Part shown: piece after piece, positions 6,534 through 14,613 of the stretch | Numbering within the stretch: position 1 is the first letter of the stretch | Layout of the letters: each line of letters begins with the position of its first letter | NCBI GenBank assembly: GCA_023487645.1 | Contig: JAMDBX010000062.1 | Coordinates: forward strand, 1 to 19,956 | Direction: 5' to 3' | DNA length: 19,956 bases | From: Patescibacteria group bacterium | Lineage (GTDB): Bacteria; Patescibacteria; Microgenomatia; Daviesbacterales; UBA10151 | Position numbers and translations under genes: made by a program | The notes under the pieces: generated by a model | Told to the model about the DNA's origin: nothing | Seen by the model: only the letters and a program-made list of their open reading frames with translations | Database searches by the model: none

Positions 6534-6628
6534 AAGTCAAAATGCAAAACTCAAAATTTAAAGTAAAAATTCAAAACTTTTTACTTTTGCATTGTACCTT
6601 TGACATTTGACTTTTGAGTTTTGAATTA
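6532..6628. repeat. modular A-rich imperfect inverted repeat
   Basis: The gatC-gatA gap consists of short modules such as AAAAGTCAAAATG, GCAAAACTCAAAA and AAGTAAAAA on the left, and the complements of the same modules, in another order, on the right (ACTTTTGCATTG, TTTGACTTTTGAGTTTTG). The halves can fold into a long, imperfect, AT-rich hairpin. No gene fits. It separates gatC from gatA without an evident terminator. Confidence 0.75.
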
Positions 6629-6631
6629 ACT

Positions 6632-7999
6632 ATGAGTAATATAACATCGTTGACATTAGAAGAAACTATTAAGGGTTTGGAAAAGAAAGAGTTCTCGGAA
6701 GCAGAGCTTAACGCGACTTATTTGGATAGAATTAAGCGGTTTAATCCGCAATTAAATGCTTATTTGAAGGTATGCGAGGATGTCCAAGGCATTCCGGCGG
6801 CTATCAAAGATATTATTGTGACTAAAGATATCCCCACCACTGCCGGATCAAAAATTTTGGAAGGTTTTATTCCTCCTTATAATGCCACAGTCATCGACAG
6901 GCTTTTAATTCAAAATATCGGAATAATTGGTAAAACAAATTTGGATGAGTTTGCCATGGGCTCTTCCGGTGAAAATTCCGCCTTTGGACCTACCAAAAAC
7001 CCCTGGGATTTAAATAAAGTTCCTGGAGGTTCTTCTTCCGGCTCAGCGGTTGCAGTTGCTGCCGACCTTTGTACTTTTGCCCTTGGTACGGATACCGGAG
7101 GTTCAATCAGGCAACCGGCTTCTTTGTGTGGTGTTGTCGGCTTAAAAACCAGTTATGGGAGGGTGTCCCGTTACGGAGCAATTGCCATGGCTTCATCTTT
7201 AGACCAAATAGGGCCGGTTACCAAAACTGTAGCTGATGCCAGGTTGGTTTTGGAATGGATCTCAGGACCTGATGGATATGATTCTAATTGTCATCCTGAA
7301 ATTTTTTCAGGATCTAAGGGAAAGATTCCGGATCAAGTCCGGAATGACAGGTTAGATAATATAAGAGTCGGAGTTCCTAAAGAATATTTTGGTAAGGGTT
7401 TGGACAAGGGGGTAGAAAAAGTTATCAGAGAGGCGATAAAAAAATTAGAAGAGTTGGGTGCGGAGATTGTAGAGGTAAGCTTGCCGCATACTGAGTATGC
7501 AATAGCTGCCTACTATATTTTAATGTCTTCGGAAGTTTCTTCAAACATGGCCCGTTTTGATGGAATCAGGTATGGAAAAAGCAGGGATAAATTTGGGGAT
7601 GAAGTCAAACGAAGGGTTATGCTGGGAAGTTTTTCACTTTCGACCGGTTATTATGAAGATTATTTTGCTAAAGCTGCCAAAGTGCGGACTTTGATCAAAG
7701 AAGATTTTGAAAAGGCATTCCAAAAATGTGATGTTATCGCGGGTCCGGTTTCTCCAACAATAGCTTGGAACTTGGGAGAAAAGATTGCCGATCCTTTAAC
7801 CATGTACTTTTCTGATGTTTACACTATCCCAGCCTCCTTGGCCGGAATTCCCGGAATTTCTATCCCCTGTGGGTTTAGTAATGGTTTACCTGTAGGTCTA
7901 CAGATTTTAGGGAAATTTATGGATGAGGAAACTATTTTAAATGTGGGGGAAGTTTATGAAAAATCAACAAACTGGAATAAGGAGAAACCAAAGCTATGA
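6632..7999 (+). CDS. gatA: Asp/Glu-tRNA amidotransferase subunit A
   Basis: The amidase subunit, which releases ammonia from glutamine and passes it to GatB. The 455 residues show the complete amidase-signature triad: K59 in AAIKD, cis-serine S134 in GGSSSGS (132-138) and nucleophile S158 in DTGGS (154-158). ASLAGIPGISIPCG (401-414) is also typical. I chose the ATG at 6632 over a TTG 18 nt upstream, because the upstream residues come from the repeat and the amidase N terminus fits MSNITSL. A palindromic repeat unit is read through in frame at about residues 220-240. The stop overlaps the gatB start (ATGA), so the two are translationally coupled. Confidence 0.96.
   Translation: MSNITSLTLEETIKGLEKKEFSEAELNATYLDRIKRFNPQLNAYLKVCEDVQGIPAAIKDIIVTKDIPTTAGSKILEGFIPPYNATVIDRLLIQNIGIIGKTNLDEFAMGSSGENSAFGPTKNPWDLNKVPGGSSSGSAVAVAADLCTFALGTDTGGSIRQPASLCGVVGLKTSYGRVSRYGAIAMASSLDQIGPVTKTVADARLVLEWISGPDGYDSNCHPEIFSGSKGKIPDQVRNDRLDNIRVGVPKEYFGKGLDKGVEKVIREAIKKLEELGAEIVEVSLPHTEYAIAAYYILMSSEVSSNMARFDGIRYGKSRDKFGDEVKRRVMLGSFSLSTGYYEDYFAKAAKVRTLIKEDFEKAFQKCDVIAGPVSPTIAWNLGEKIADPLTMYFSDVYTIPASLAGIPGISIPCGFSNGLPVGLQILGKFMDEETILNVGEVYEKSTNWNKEKPKL
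7289..7349. repeat. 61-bp two-hairpin repeat inside gatA
   Basis: TGTCAT and ATGACA bound two hairpins: ATCCTGAA-loop-TTCAGGAT (7293-7313) and ATTCCGGA-loop-TCCGGAAT (7325-7345). This paired TCCTGAA/TTCCGGA layout with TGTCAT ends is that of a repeat I know from many bacterial genomes. Here it is translated as part of GatA (about residues 220-240, including IPDQVRND), in the variable loop before RVGVPKEYF. Confidence 0.8.
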
Positions 8000-9318
8000 A
8001 TTACGAGCCGGTGATTGGTTTGGAAGTCCATGTAGAATTAAATACTAAGTCGAAGATGTTTTGCCGTTGCAGTGCTGATTATTTTGGGAAAAAACCAAAT
8101 ACCCACACTTGTCCGGTTTGTTTAGGCTTGCCTGGTGCTTTACCTTATATTAATGAAGAAGCCATTAAAAAGTGCATCCAGATCGGGTTGGCTTTAAATT
8201 GTAAGGTAGCAGAGCTTTCAAGGTTTGAAAGAAAAAATTACTTTTACCCGGATTTGCCCAAAGGTTATCAGATCTCCCAATACCGTTGGCCTCTTTGTAT
8301 AAATGGTGAAATAGAAGTTGAGGATAAAGATAGCAATGTCAGTAAAATCCGGATTAACCGGGTTCATCAGGAAGAGGACACAGCTAAATTAGCCCACACT
8401 GACGGCCAGACTTTAATTGATTTTAACCGTTCCAGTGTGCCTTTGGTGGAAATTGTGACTGAACCGGATTTTCATGACAGTGACTGCGTTGTCGATTATG
8501 CCAAAAAGCTGCAGCAAATTTTCCGTTATTTAGGTGTGTCCAATGCTGATATGGAAAAGGGTGATATGAGGTTGGAAGCGAACGTTTCTGTGCGTTTGCA
8601 AGGCGAGGAAGGACTGCCCAATTATCGGGTGGAGTTGAAAAATATAAACTCTTTCCGGTTTATGAAGGCTGCTATTGAATATGAGATCAAAAGACAAATT
8701 GAAGCTTTGGAAAAGGGTGAAAAATTGGTTCAAGAAACCCGGGGTTGGAATGAAGATAAAAGACAAACTTATGTCCAAAGAAGCAAGGAAGAAGCCCATG
8801 ATTATAGGTATTTCCCGGATCCGGATTTACTGGAGCTTAGAATCAAGAATTTAGAATCAAGAATTAAGGAAGAGATGCCAGAGTTGCCTTTAGATAAAAT
8901 AAAGAGGTTCATGATGGATTATGGGGTTTCTAGACAGAATGCCCAGATCTTAACAGAGTCTAAAGATCTGGCTGATTATTTTGAAGAAGCTGTAAAACTT
9001 GGAAAAGAAAAACAGATAAAGTCTCAAGAAATTGCAAATTTTATTGTGAACCAAAAAGTCAAATTAGCCTCACAGGTGGACGTCTTGCGTGCGTTAGAGT
9101 TTCTTGCTTTTAAGAGGGCTGGAATGATTGAAGATGAAGAGGAGATTGCCAAAATAGTGGATGAGGTGCTAAAGGAAAATCCCGGGCTGGTGGAAGCTTA
9201 TAAAAAAGGTAAAGTGACGGTGATCCAGGCTTTAATTGGCGGGGTTATGAAAAAAACTGGTGGAAAAGTTAATGTGGAAAAGGCTAGGAATATTTTAGAA
9301 AGCAAACTTCAGAGTTAA
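7996..9318 (+). CDS. gatB: Asp/Glu-tRNA amidotransferase subunit B
   Basis: The tRNA-binding kinase/transamidase subunit. Of 440 residues, the N-terminal core carries the zinc cysteines C23, C25, C39 and C42, the RKNYFYPDLPKGYQISQY signature (79-96), and HQEED (124-128) at the active site; RYFPDPDL (271-278) closes the core, followed by the helical and YqeY-like tail. The length is a little short of the usual 470-480. AAGGAG at 7979-7984 is a credible ribosome site, 11 nt before the ATG, and the start overlaps the gatA stop. A 14-bp tandem duplication lies just after RYFPDPDL, in a variable linker. Confidence 0.96.
   Translation: MNYEPVIGLEVHVELNTKSKMFCRCSADYFGKKPNTHTCPVCLGLPGALPYINEEAIKKCIQIGLALNCKVAELSRFERKNYFYPDLPKGYQISQYRWPLCINGEIEVEDKDSNVSKIRINRVHQEEDTAKLAHTDGQTLIDFNRSSVPLVEIVTEPDFHDSDCVVDYAKKLQQIFRYLGVSNADMEKGDMRLEANVSVRLQGEEGLPNYRVELKNINSFRFMKAAIEYEIKRQIEALEKGEKLVQETRGWNEDKRQTYVQRSKEEAHDYRYFPDPDLLELRIKNLESRIKEEMPELPLDKIKRFMMDYGVSRQNAQILTESKDLADYFEEAVKLGKEKQIKSQEIANFIVNQKVKLASQVDVLRALEFLAFKRAGMIEDEEEIAKIVDEVLKENPGLVEAYKKGKVTVIQALIGGVMKKTGGKVNVEKARNILESKLQS
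8837..8864 (+). repeat. tandem 14-bp duplication inside gatB
   Basis: TTAGAATCAAGAAT occurs twice in a row (8837-8850 and 8851-8864). It encodes LRIKNLESRIK in the surface linker between the GatB core and the helical domain. Twenty-eight bases would break the frame on their own, so the original insertion or flanks must have compensated. Confidence 0.8.
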
Positions 9319-9336
9319 TTCTTACATTTTTCCTAC

Positions 9337-9367
9337 TTGAAAATGGTATGGTTGGGGCTGGTAAAAT
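9337..9367 (+). promoter_or_regulatory. dnaE promoter
   Basis: TTGAAA (9337-9342), a 19-bp spacer and TAAAAT (9362-9367) with TGG before it, an extended -10. The chosen dnaE ATG follows after 11 nt. A start at the TTG at 9337 would fall on the -35 itself, which supports the later start. Confidence 0.55.
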
Positions 9368-9378
9368 GGTTTCGATTT

Positions 9379-12300
9379 ATGTCAAACTTTGCTCATCTTC
9401 ATGGCCATACTGAATATTCACTTTTGGATGGAATTTCCAAGGTCAAAAAGTTAGTCAAAGCCGTCAAGGAGATGGGGATGCCGGCCGTGGCCATGACTGA
9501 CCATGGGGTGATGTATGGAGCCATTGAGTTTTATAAAACTTGCCGGGATGCCGAAATTAAACCGATTATTGGTTGCGAAGTTTATGTAGCTAAAAGATCG
9601 CACAAGGATAAGGAAGGTAAGTTGGATACCGAACCTTATCATTTAACCTTGTTGGCCAAAAATTATGATGGCTATAAAAATTTGATGAAATTGGTATCCA
9701 TTGCCCATTTGGATGGCTATTATTACAAACCCCGGGTAGATAAGGAACTTTTAAAGCAATTTCATGAAGGAATTATTGCCCTTTCCGGTTGTCCGGGTGG
9801 CGAGTTTGCCGAGAGCTTAAAGGAGGATAATTTCAAGGATGGGGAAGAGGTGATCAAAAAATATTTGGAAATTTTCGGGGAAGAAAATTTTTACCTGGAA
9901 CTTCAGGACCATGAATATGAAATGTTGCTTAAAAAAAATCCGATGCTGGATCCAAAAATAAAACAGGATCTGGAAAGGATGGCCAATTTTCAAAATATTT
10001 GGTGGAAAGCAGTTAGGGAAATTAGCCCCAAATTAGGTTTACCGATTGTGGCCACCAACGATTACCATTATGTAAATGCTGATGATGCCAATGCTCAAGA
10101 TGCCGTGCTTTGTGTGCAAACCGGAAAGTTTATTAAGGATATTAATAGGCTGCGGATGATCGATACCCCCAACCTCTATATCCGTTCTTCTGAGGAAATG
10201 GAAGCAATGTTTTCTGAAATTCCCGAGGCAATTTCCAATACCGTCAAAATTGCCGACAAAATTGATTTCGAAATTATTCTTGGTAAACCTTACTTTCCCA
10301 TCTTTGACGTTCCGGGAAAAAAAGACCCCATGGTTTACCTGCGCAACTTATGCGAGGAAGGATTTAAAACAAAATTTTCTAATAATGACGAAAAGCTTCG
10401 AGAACGAATGGAGTATGAATTATCAGTAATTGATAAAAAGGGTTATGCAACTTATTTTTTGATTGTGAATGATTTTATAAAATGGTCGCATGAAAGAGGA
10501 ATTATTACCAATACTCGAGGATCGGCAGCTGGGTCTTTAGTTTTATTTATTTTAGGAGTAACAAATATTAACCCTGTCGAGTATTTGTTGCCTTTTGAGC
10601 GTTTCCTAAATCCTTGGCGTCCATCTTTGCCTGATATTGATAGTGATTTTGCAGACGACCGGAGGGACGAGGTGATTCGCTACGTGATGGATAAATACGG
10701 CCAGGATAAAGTTGCCCATATTGTCACTTTTGGAACGATGATGGGGCGGGCGGCGATCCGGGATATCGGGCGGGTTTTAGGGATGGCTTATGGAGAAGTT
10801 GACCGCATCGCCAAGCTGATACCTCCTCCAAAGCAAGGTTTCCACCAATCATTGGATGATGCATTAAAAGAGGTGCCGGAGCTTAATGATCTTTATAAAG
10901 GGGATCCGCAGATCAAGACTTTAATTGATTTGGCTAAAAAAATTGAAGGGACTATTCGCCATGCTTCTGTCCATGCTGCCGGTTTAGTAATTGCCCCGAC
11001 ACCTTTGACAGACTTTACCCCACTGCAGAGGGAATCAAACGGGGACAAAATTGTTACTCAATACGATATGTATTGGGTGGGTGAAGATGGAGTTGGTTTG
11101 GTGAAAATGGATATGCTAGGGATTCGCAATCTTTCCATTTTAGGTGAGGCAGTGAGAATTGTTAAAGAGAATCGGGGCATTGAAGTGGATTTGGGTAATC
11201 TGCCGCTTGATGACAGAAAAACTTATGACTTGCTGGCTAGGGGTGAAACCATGGGTCTGTTTCAACTAGAGGGTTCCGGAATGACCCGTTATCTGGTAGA
11301 GCTTCGGCCAACCAATATTTTTGATATCATGGCGATGATTGCCCTTTACCGTCCAGGACCGCTGAGTATTATTCCTGAATATATTGCCCGCAAACGTGAT
11401 CCTAAAAAGATTACTTATCTTGATCCGCGAATGTCTGAATATATGGATCGTTCATTAGGTCTTTTGGTATATCAAGAGGACGTTATTATGACTGCCATTA
11501 ATATCGCTGGATATTCTTGGGAGGAAGCAGACAAATTTAGAAAAGCCATGGGTAAGAAAATTCCTGAAGAGATGGCCAAACAAAGGAGCCATTTTATTGA
11601 AGGTTCTATTACCAATGGGATGAAAAAAGAAAAAGCTGAGGAACTTTTTGACTTAATTGAAAAATTTGCCGCTTATGGTTTTAATAAATCCCACAGTGCT
11701 TCTTATGCGATGGTGTCATACCAAACGGCCTTCATGAAAGCTAATTATCCGGTTGAGTTTATGGCGGCGGTGATGACCGCAGAGTATGGGGATGCAGAGA
11801 AGATTTCCCATGCCATGGAGGAGTGTAAAAGGATGGGGATTGTGGTTTTGCCTCCGGATGTCAATAAATCAAAAGTTGGTTTTACTTTGGAAAAACTTTC
11901 CAATTTATCCCAGGAAGAGTTGAATAAACAAATTGGGGAAAATGATGTCAAAGTATACAAAGAGGGTATCCGTTTTGGCCTGTCCGCTATTAAAAATGTA
12001 GGAATATTAGCCATCGAGTCAATTCTTAAGGCCCGGGAAAAAGGTACATTTAATTCTTTGGCTGATCTTTGTTCACGTTCAGATACCCGCTTGGTCAACC
12101 GGAAAACCTTGGAAAGTTTGATTAAGGCTGGAGCTTTGGATAGGTTAGGTTCCCGCTCGGCTCAACTTTTGGTCTTAGACCAGGTCTTGGAAAAGGTTCA
12201 CCAGCAGGCCAAAAGGGTAAATTCAGCCCAAGTGTCTTTGTTTGGGGAAGAGGAAAAAATTGATGAAATCGTGGTGGAGCTGCCAAATGTAGCGGAGATG

Positions 12301-12942
12301 GATTTGGACCAGATGCTGGTTTTTGAAAAGGAATTGTTGGGTTTTTACTTGCACGAACCCCCTTTTATGAAGTTTTTGAGCCAGTTGGGGGATTTTACTA
12401 CCCATAAAGTTTCTGACCTGAATGAAGAGGAAGTGGGTAAAAAAGTGTTGGTTGGCGGTGTGGTACTTGAGGCTAAAAAGGTGGTCACTAAGGCTAAACA
12501 GGAAGAGATGGCTTTTGTTAAGCTGTCGGACATGGTACAGGAGGTTGAATGCGTAGTTTTTCCTAAGACCTTTCGGGAATGTAAAGCATTTCTGGAAAAG
12601 GACAAGGTGGTTTTGATTGCCGGGAAGGTGGACAGGCGGGAAGACAAGCTGTCTTTGGTGGTGGATAATGTCAACCTTTTTGATCCCCAGACAGACGAAC
12701 CCATACAAAAAGAGGTGGAAATTAGTGTACCTCTAGGGTCAGGGACGGAACTTTTACAAAAGGTTAATAAGACTTTAAGGGACTATCCGGGAAGGTCAAA
12801 AGTCTCTTTGCTTCTTCCAAATGGGGGGAATACTTTAAGGCGGATGGCTTTGCCTTTTGGTGTCAGGGTGGAACCTATTTTAATTGATGAAATCGAGGGT
12901 TTGCTGGGAAAAGGGGCAATTAGATTGACTTCAAGCCTCTAA
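9379..12942 (+). CDS. dnaE: DNA polymerase III alpha subunit
   Basis: The replicative family C polymerase, 1187 residues from the ATG at 9379 (MSNFAHLHGHTEYSLL), which matches the usual DnaE beginning; a longer TTG-led reading adds 14 hydrophobic residues with no family counterpart. Domains in order: PHP (HLH at 6-8, MTDHG at 39-43, NDYHY at 227-231), which keeps metal-ligand residues and may have proofreading or pyrophosphatase activity; palm with PDIDSDF, giving D421 and D423, and the third aspartate D578 in VKMDMLG; fingers (GFNKSHSASY near 767-776); HhH and OB-fold regions. QVSLF at 951-955 fits a beta-clamp binding site. rplS follows from its own promoter. Confidence 0.97.
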   Translation: MSNFAHLHGHTEYSLLDGISKVKKLVKAVKEMGMPAVAMTDHGVMYGAIEFYKTCRDAEIKPIIGCEVYVAKRSHKDKEGKLDTEPYHLTLLAKNYDGYKNLMKLVSIAHLDGYYYKPRVDKELLKQFHEGIIALSGCPGGEFAESLKEDNFKDGEEVIKKYLEIFGEENFYLELQDHEYEMLLKKNPMLDPKIKQDLERMANFQNIWWKAVREISPKLGLPIVATNDYHYVNADDANAQDAVLCVQTGKFIKDINRLRMIDTPNLYIRSSEEMEAMFSEIPEAISNTVKIADKIDFEIILGKPYFPIFDVPGKKDPMVYLRNLCEEGFKTKFSNNDEKLRERMEYELSVIDKKGYATYFLIVNDFIKWSHERGIITNTRGSAAGSLVLFILGVTNINPVEYLLPFERFLNPWRPSLPDIDSDFADDRRDEVIRYVMDKYGQDKVAHIVTFGTMMGRAAIRDIGRVLGMAYGEVDRIAKLIPPPKQGFHQSLDDALKEVPELNDLYKGDPQIKTLIDLAKKIEGTIRHASVHAAGLVIAPTPLTDFTPLQRESNGDKIVTQYDMYWVGEDGVGLVKMDMLGIRNLSILGEAVRIVKENRGIEVDLGNLPLDDRKTYDLLARGETMGLFQLEGSGMTRYLVELRPTNIFDIMAMIALYRPGPLSIIPEYIARKRDPKKITYLDPRMSEYMDRSLGLLVYQEDVIMTAINIAGYSWEEADKFRKAMGKKIPEEMAKQRSHFIEGSITNGMKKEKAEELFDLIEKFAAYGFNKSHSASYAMVSYQTAFMKANYPVEFMAAVMTAEYGDAEKISHAMEECKRMGIVVLPPDVNKSKVGFTLEKLSNLSQEELNKQIGENDVKVYKEGIRFGLSAIKNVGILAIESILKAREKGTFNSLADLCSRSDTRLVNRKTLESLIKAGALDRLGSRSAQLLVLDQVLEKVHQQAKRVNSAQVSLFGEEEKIDEIVVELPNVAEMDLDQMLVFEKELLGFYLHEPPFMKFLSQLGDFTTHKVSDLNEEEVGKKVLVGGVVLEAKKVVTKAKQEEMAFVKLSDMVQEVECVVFPKTFRECKAFLEKDKVVLIAGKVDRREDKLSLVVDNVNLFDPQTDEPIQKEVEISVPLGSGTELLQKVNKTLRDYPGRSKVSLLLPNGGNTLRRMALPFGVRVEPILIDEIEGLLGKGAIRLTSSL

Positions 12943-12953
12943 CCAGGTAAAAT
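12925..12953 (+). promoter_or_regulatory. rplS promoter
   Basis: TTGACT (12925-12930), an exact 17-bp spacer and TAAAAT (12948-12953), overlapping the end of dnaE. The rplS ATG lies 7 nt after the -10 box, which is where transcription should begin. This is the clearest leaderless arrangement in the window. Confidence 0.7.
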
Positions 12954-12960
12954 CTATCAC

Positions 12961-13275
12961 ATGATTTCAGTAAATATCCATAATGTAAATGTTCATATCG
13001 GTGACACGGTCCGTGTCCATACTACGGTGGTGGAAGGAAACAAGACCAGGGTTCAGGTTTTTGAAGGTATTGTCATTACCCTTTCGGGTCGTGGTGAAAA
13101 CCAGATGATGACTGTCAGGCACATCGGACGCGGAGGTATTGGGGTAGAAAGAAAATGGCCTTTGGATGCCAAATCCATTGTCAAAATTGAGGTAGTTAAA
13201 AAAGCTTCCAATGTAAGACGCAGTAAACTTTACTATCTTCGGGAACTCGTAGGCCGTCGGGCAACCAGGGTGTGA
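12961..13275 (+). CDS. rplS: 50S ribosomal protein L19
   Basis: A 104-residue L19, a protein of the 30S-50S interface. Family landmarks run along the whole length: GDTVRVHTTVVEGNK (14-28), VQVFEGIVI (32-40), TVRHIGRGGIGVER (51-64), WPLDA (66-70), and the C-terminal RRSKLYYLRELVGRRA (86-101). Length is a little under the usual 110-120. The start is fixed by the promoter 7 nt upstream and by homology. The TGA stop overlaps the GTG start of rnhB, so the two form a coupled unit, a gene order common in bacteria. Confidence 0.97.
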   Translation: MISVNIHNVNVHIGDTVRVHTTVVEGNKTRVQVFEGIVITLSGRGENQMMTVRHIGRGGIGVERKWPLDAKSIVKIEVVKKASNVRRSKLYYLRELVGRRATRV

Positions 13276-13883
13276 TTTTTCCAACTTTAGATATTGAAAA
13301 TAAACTTTGGAAACAAGGCTTCCATTATGTTTGTGGTTTGGATGAGGTGGGCAGGGGTTGTTTTGCCGGGCCGGTGGTAGTGGGGGCTGTAGTTTTTCCC
13401 CAAGATGTTGTACTTCCGGAAGGTGTAGCCGATTCCAAACTTTTAACCGCCAAACAAAGGGCACAATTAGAACCAAGAATTAAAAGTTTGGCAGTCAGTT
13501 GGGCAATCGCTGAAATCAGTGTTAGAGATATTAATAAATTAGGAATTGGTAAGGCCACTCAAAAAGCTTTTAGAAAAGCAGTCCAGTCTTTGTCTATTAA
13601 AGCGGAATTTATTCTTATTGACGCTTTTCGCATTAAACATTTAAGCCGTAAGAAACAGCAGCCGGTCAAATCCGGGGATAAAATTTGTGCTTCCATCTCT
13701 GCTGCTTCCATAATTGCCAAGGTCTACCGGGACGGCCTGATGCAAAAACTTCACCAAAAATATCCCCAATACGGTTTTGACAAACATAAAGGGTACGGAA
13801 CCAAACAACACCAAGAGGCTATTAAAACATATGGCCTTTGCCGGATTCACAGAAGGTCTTTTAATTTGGACAAATTTTTGTAA
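13272..13883 (+). CDS. rnhB: ribonuclease HII
   Basis: RNase HII, 203 residues, which removes RNA from RNA-DNA hybrids and single ribonucleotides from DNA. Active-site residues are visible: D24 and E25 in LDEVGRG (23-29), D117 in LIDAF, and D154 in IIAKVYRD (147-154). DSKLL (54-58) and KHKGYGTKQH (171-180) are family motifs. It starts with GTG inside the rplS stop (GTGA), so translation depends on ribosomes finishing rplS. yraN follows after 14 nt. Confidence 0.96.
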   Translation: MIFPTLDIENKLWKQGFHYVCGLDEVGRGCFAGPVVVGAVVFPQDVVLPEGVADSKLLTAKQRAQLEPRIKSLAVSWAIAEISVRDINKLGIGKATQKAFRKAVQSLSIKAEFILIDAFRIKHLSRKKQQPVKSGDKICASISAASIIAKVYRDGLMQKLHQKYPQYGFDKHKGYGTKQHQEAIKTYGLCRIHRRSFNLDKFL

Positions 13884-13897
13884 TAGTAATACAAAAT

Positions 13898-14254
13898 ATG
13901 TCTACTGTTAACATCGGAAACAGTGGTGAGGATTTGGCTTGTGAATATCTAAAAAATCTGGGTTATAAAATTTTGGAAAGGAATTACCGGATCAGGGGTG
14001 GGGAAATTGATATTATCGCCAGGGATAAAGACGAGCTGGTGTTTGTCGAGGTCAAAACCCGCTACTCCCATGAATTCGGTTCTCCGGCCGAGGCCATCAC
14101 GCCTTGGAAAATAAAATTTCTCATTAAAACTGCTGCCTTTTATGTCCAAAAAATAAATTGGGGAGATAAACCTTACCGGTTGGATGCTTTATTAATTGAT
14201 TTTGTTGGCCGGGAGAGTCCGGTGATTGAGCTTATCAAAAGTATCACCGGTTGA
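13898..14254 (+). CDS. yraN: YraN/UPF0102 nuclease-like protein
   Basis: A 118-residue UPF0102 protein with a PD-(D/E)xK nuclease fold. GEIDII (35-40) and VFVEVKTR (48-55) supply the expected catalytic residues E36/D38, E51 and K53; NIGNSGEDLACEYLKNLGY near the N terminus is also typical. The family commonly sits beside rnhB, as here, which suggests a role in nucleic-acid repair or processing, though its substrate is not established. It begins 14 nt after rnhB with no Shine-Dalgarno; TAATAC lies 5 nt before the ATG. Confidence 0.93.
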   Translation: MSTVNIGNSGEDLACEYLKNLGYKILERNYRIRGGEIDIIARDKDELVFVEVKTRYSHEFGSPAEAITPWKIKFLIKTAAFYVQKINWGDKPYRLDALLIDFVGRESPVIELIKSITG

Positions 14255-14412
14255 ATCTTCGTGATTTCCCTCAACGGCAAAGGGAATTTCTTTCCAAAAC
14301 CGATGATGCCAATATTGGCCGGGATTAACAGGTCCTGGGTTAGAGTTTTGGGTCGGGCCATAAGCTTATATTGAGTATAAGCAATTTTGTAATTAAAAGT
14401 CAAAAAATTTGG
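14255..14412. other. gap without a supported gene
   Basis: About 160 bp between yraN and the small membrane protein. Short frames are open on both strands (minus MARPKTLTQ..., plus ...FPKPMMPILAG...), but neither has a start signal or a recognisable family, and the minus one also runs through the end of yraN. Possibly a decayed gene; the frame that stays open on the plus strand ends at TGA near 14374. Confidence 0.4.
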
Positions 14413-14418
14413 TATTAT
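14413..14418 (+). promoter_or_regulatory. -10 box of the small membrane protein gene
   Basis: TATTAT 6 nt before the ATG at 14425, with no strong -35. It has the same tight geometry as obg and polX. Confidence 0.45.
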
Positions 14419-14424
14419 AAGGGT

Positions 14425-14592
14425 ATGTCAACAAAAACTTTAGTGATGTTGGGTATGACAATCGGCTCAATTATTGGAGGGTATGTCCCGGTATTATTTG
14501 GGGCAAGTATGCTTTCTTATACTTCTGTTTTGGGAAGCGGAGTCGGAGGACTACTGGGCATCTGGGCTGGTTATAAAATTGGGCAATATTAA
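14425..14592 (+). CDS. 55-residue glycine-rich membrane protein
   Basis: A small hydrophobic protein with two membrane helices (about residues 5-27 and 33-52) separated by a short SYTS turn. Glycines spaced as in glycine-zipper helices (GMTIGSIIGGY, GSGVGGLLGIWAGYKIG) suggest close helix packing or oligomerisation. I regard it as a type commonly seen in CPR genomes, function unknown. The ATG at 14425 was chosen over a TTG at 14371, since the added residues are polar, unlike the rest, and include the -10 box. It converges with the gene ending at 14614. Confidence 0.75.
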   Translation: MSTKTLVMLGMTIGSIIGGYVPVLFGASMLSYTSVLGSGVGGLLGIWAGYKIGQY

Positions 14593-14613
14593 CACAACTG
14601 AATCTTAAATGGC

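Noticed and set aside
6532..6628. CRISPR-like array
   Set aside because: Modules are unequal, shuffled and inverted, without regular spacers, and no cas genes are present.
6614..6631. TTG-led N-terminal extension of GatA
   Set aside because: It is encoded by the A-rich repeat; the ATG at 6632 fits the family start.
9337..9378. TTG-led N-terminal extension of DnaE
   Set aside because: The 14 extra residues have no family counterpart, and the TTG is part of the probable -35 box.
12223..12708. Minus-strand frames of 161 and 119 residues inside dnaE
   Set aside because: Antisense shadows of the well-conserved dnaE C-terminal region.
12967..13476. 169-residue minus-strand frame
   Set aside because: Lies antisense over rplS and rnhB, both certain; the translation is low-complexity and matches nothing.
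14173..14403. 76-residue minus-strand frame over the yraN end
   Set aside because: Overlaps the certain yraN gene and lacks start signals or family features.
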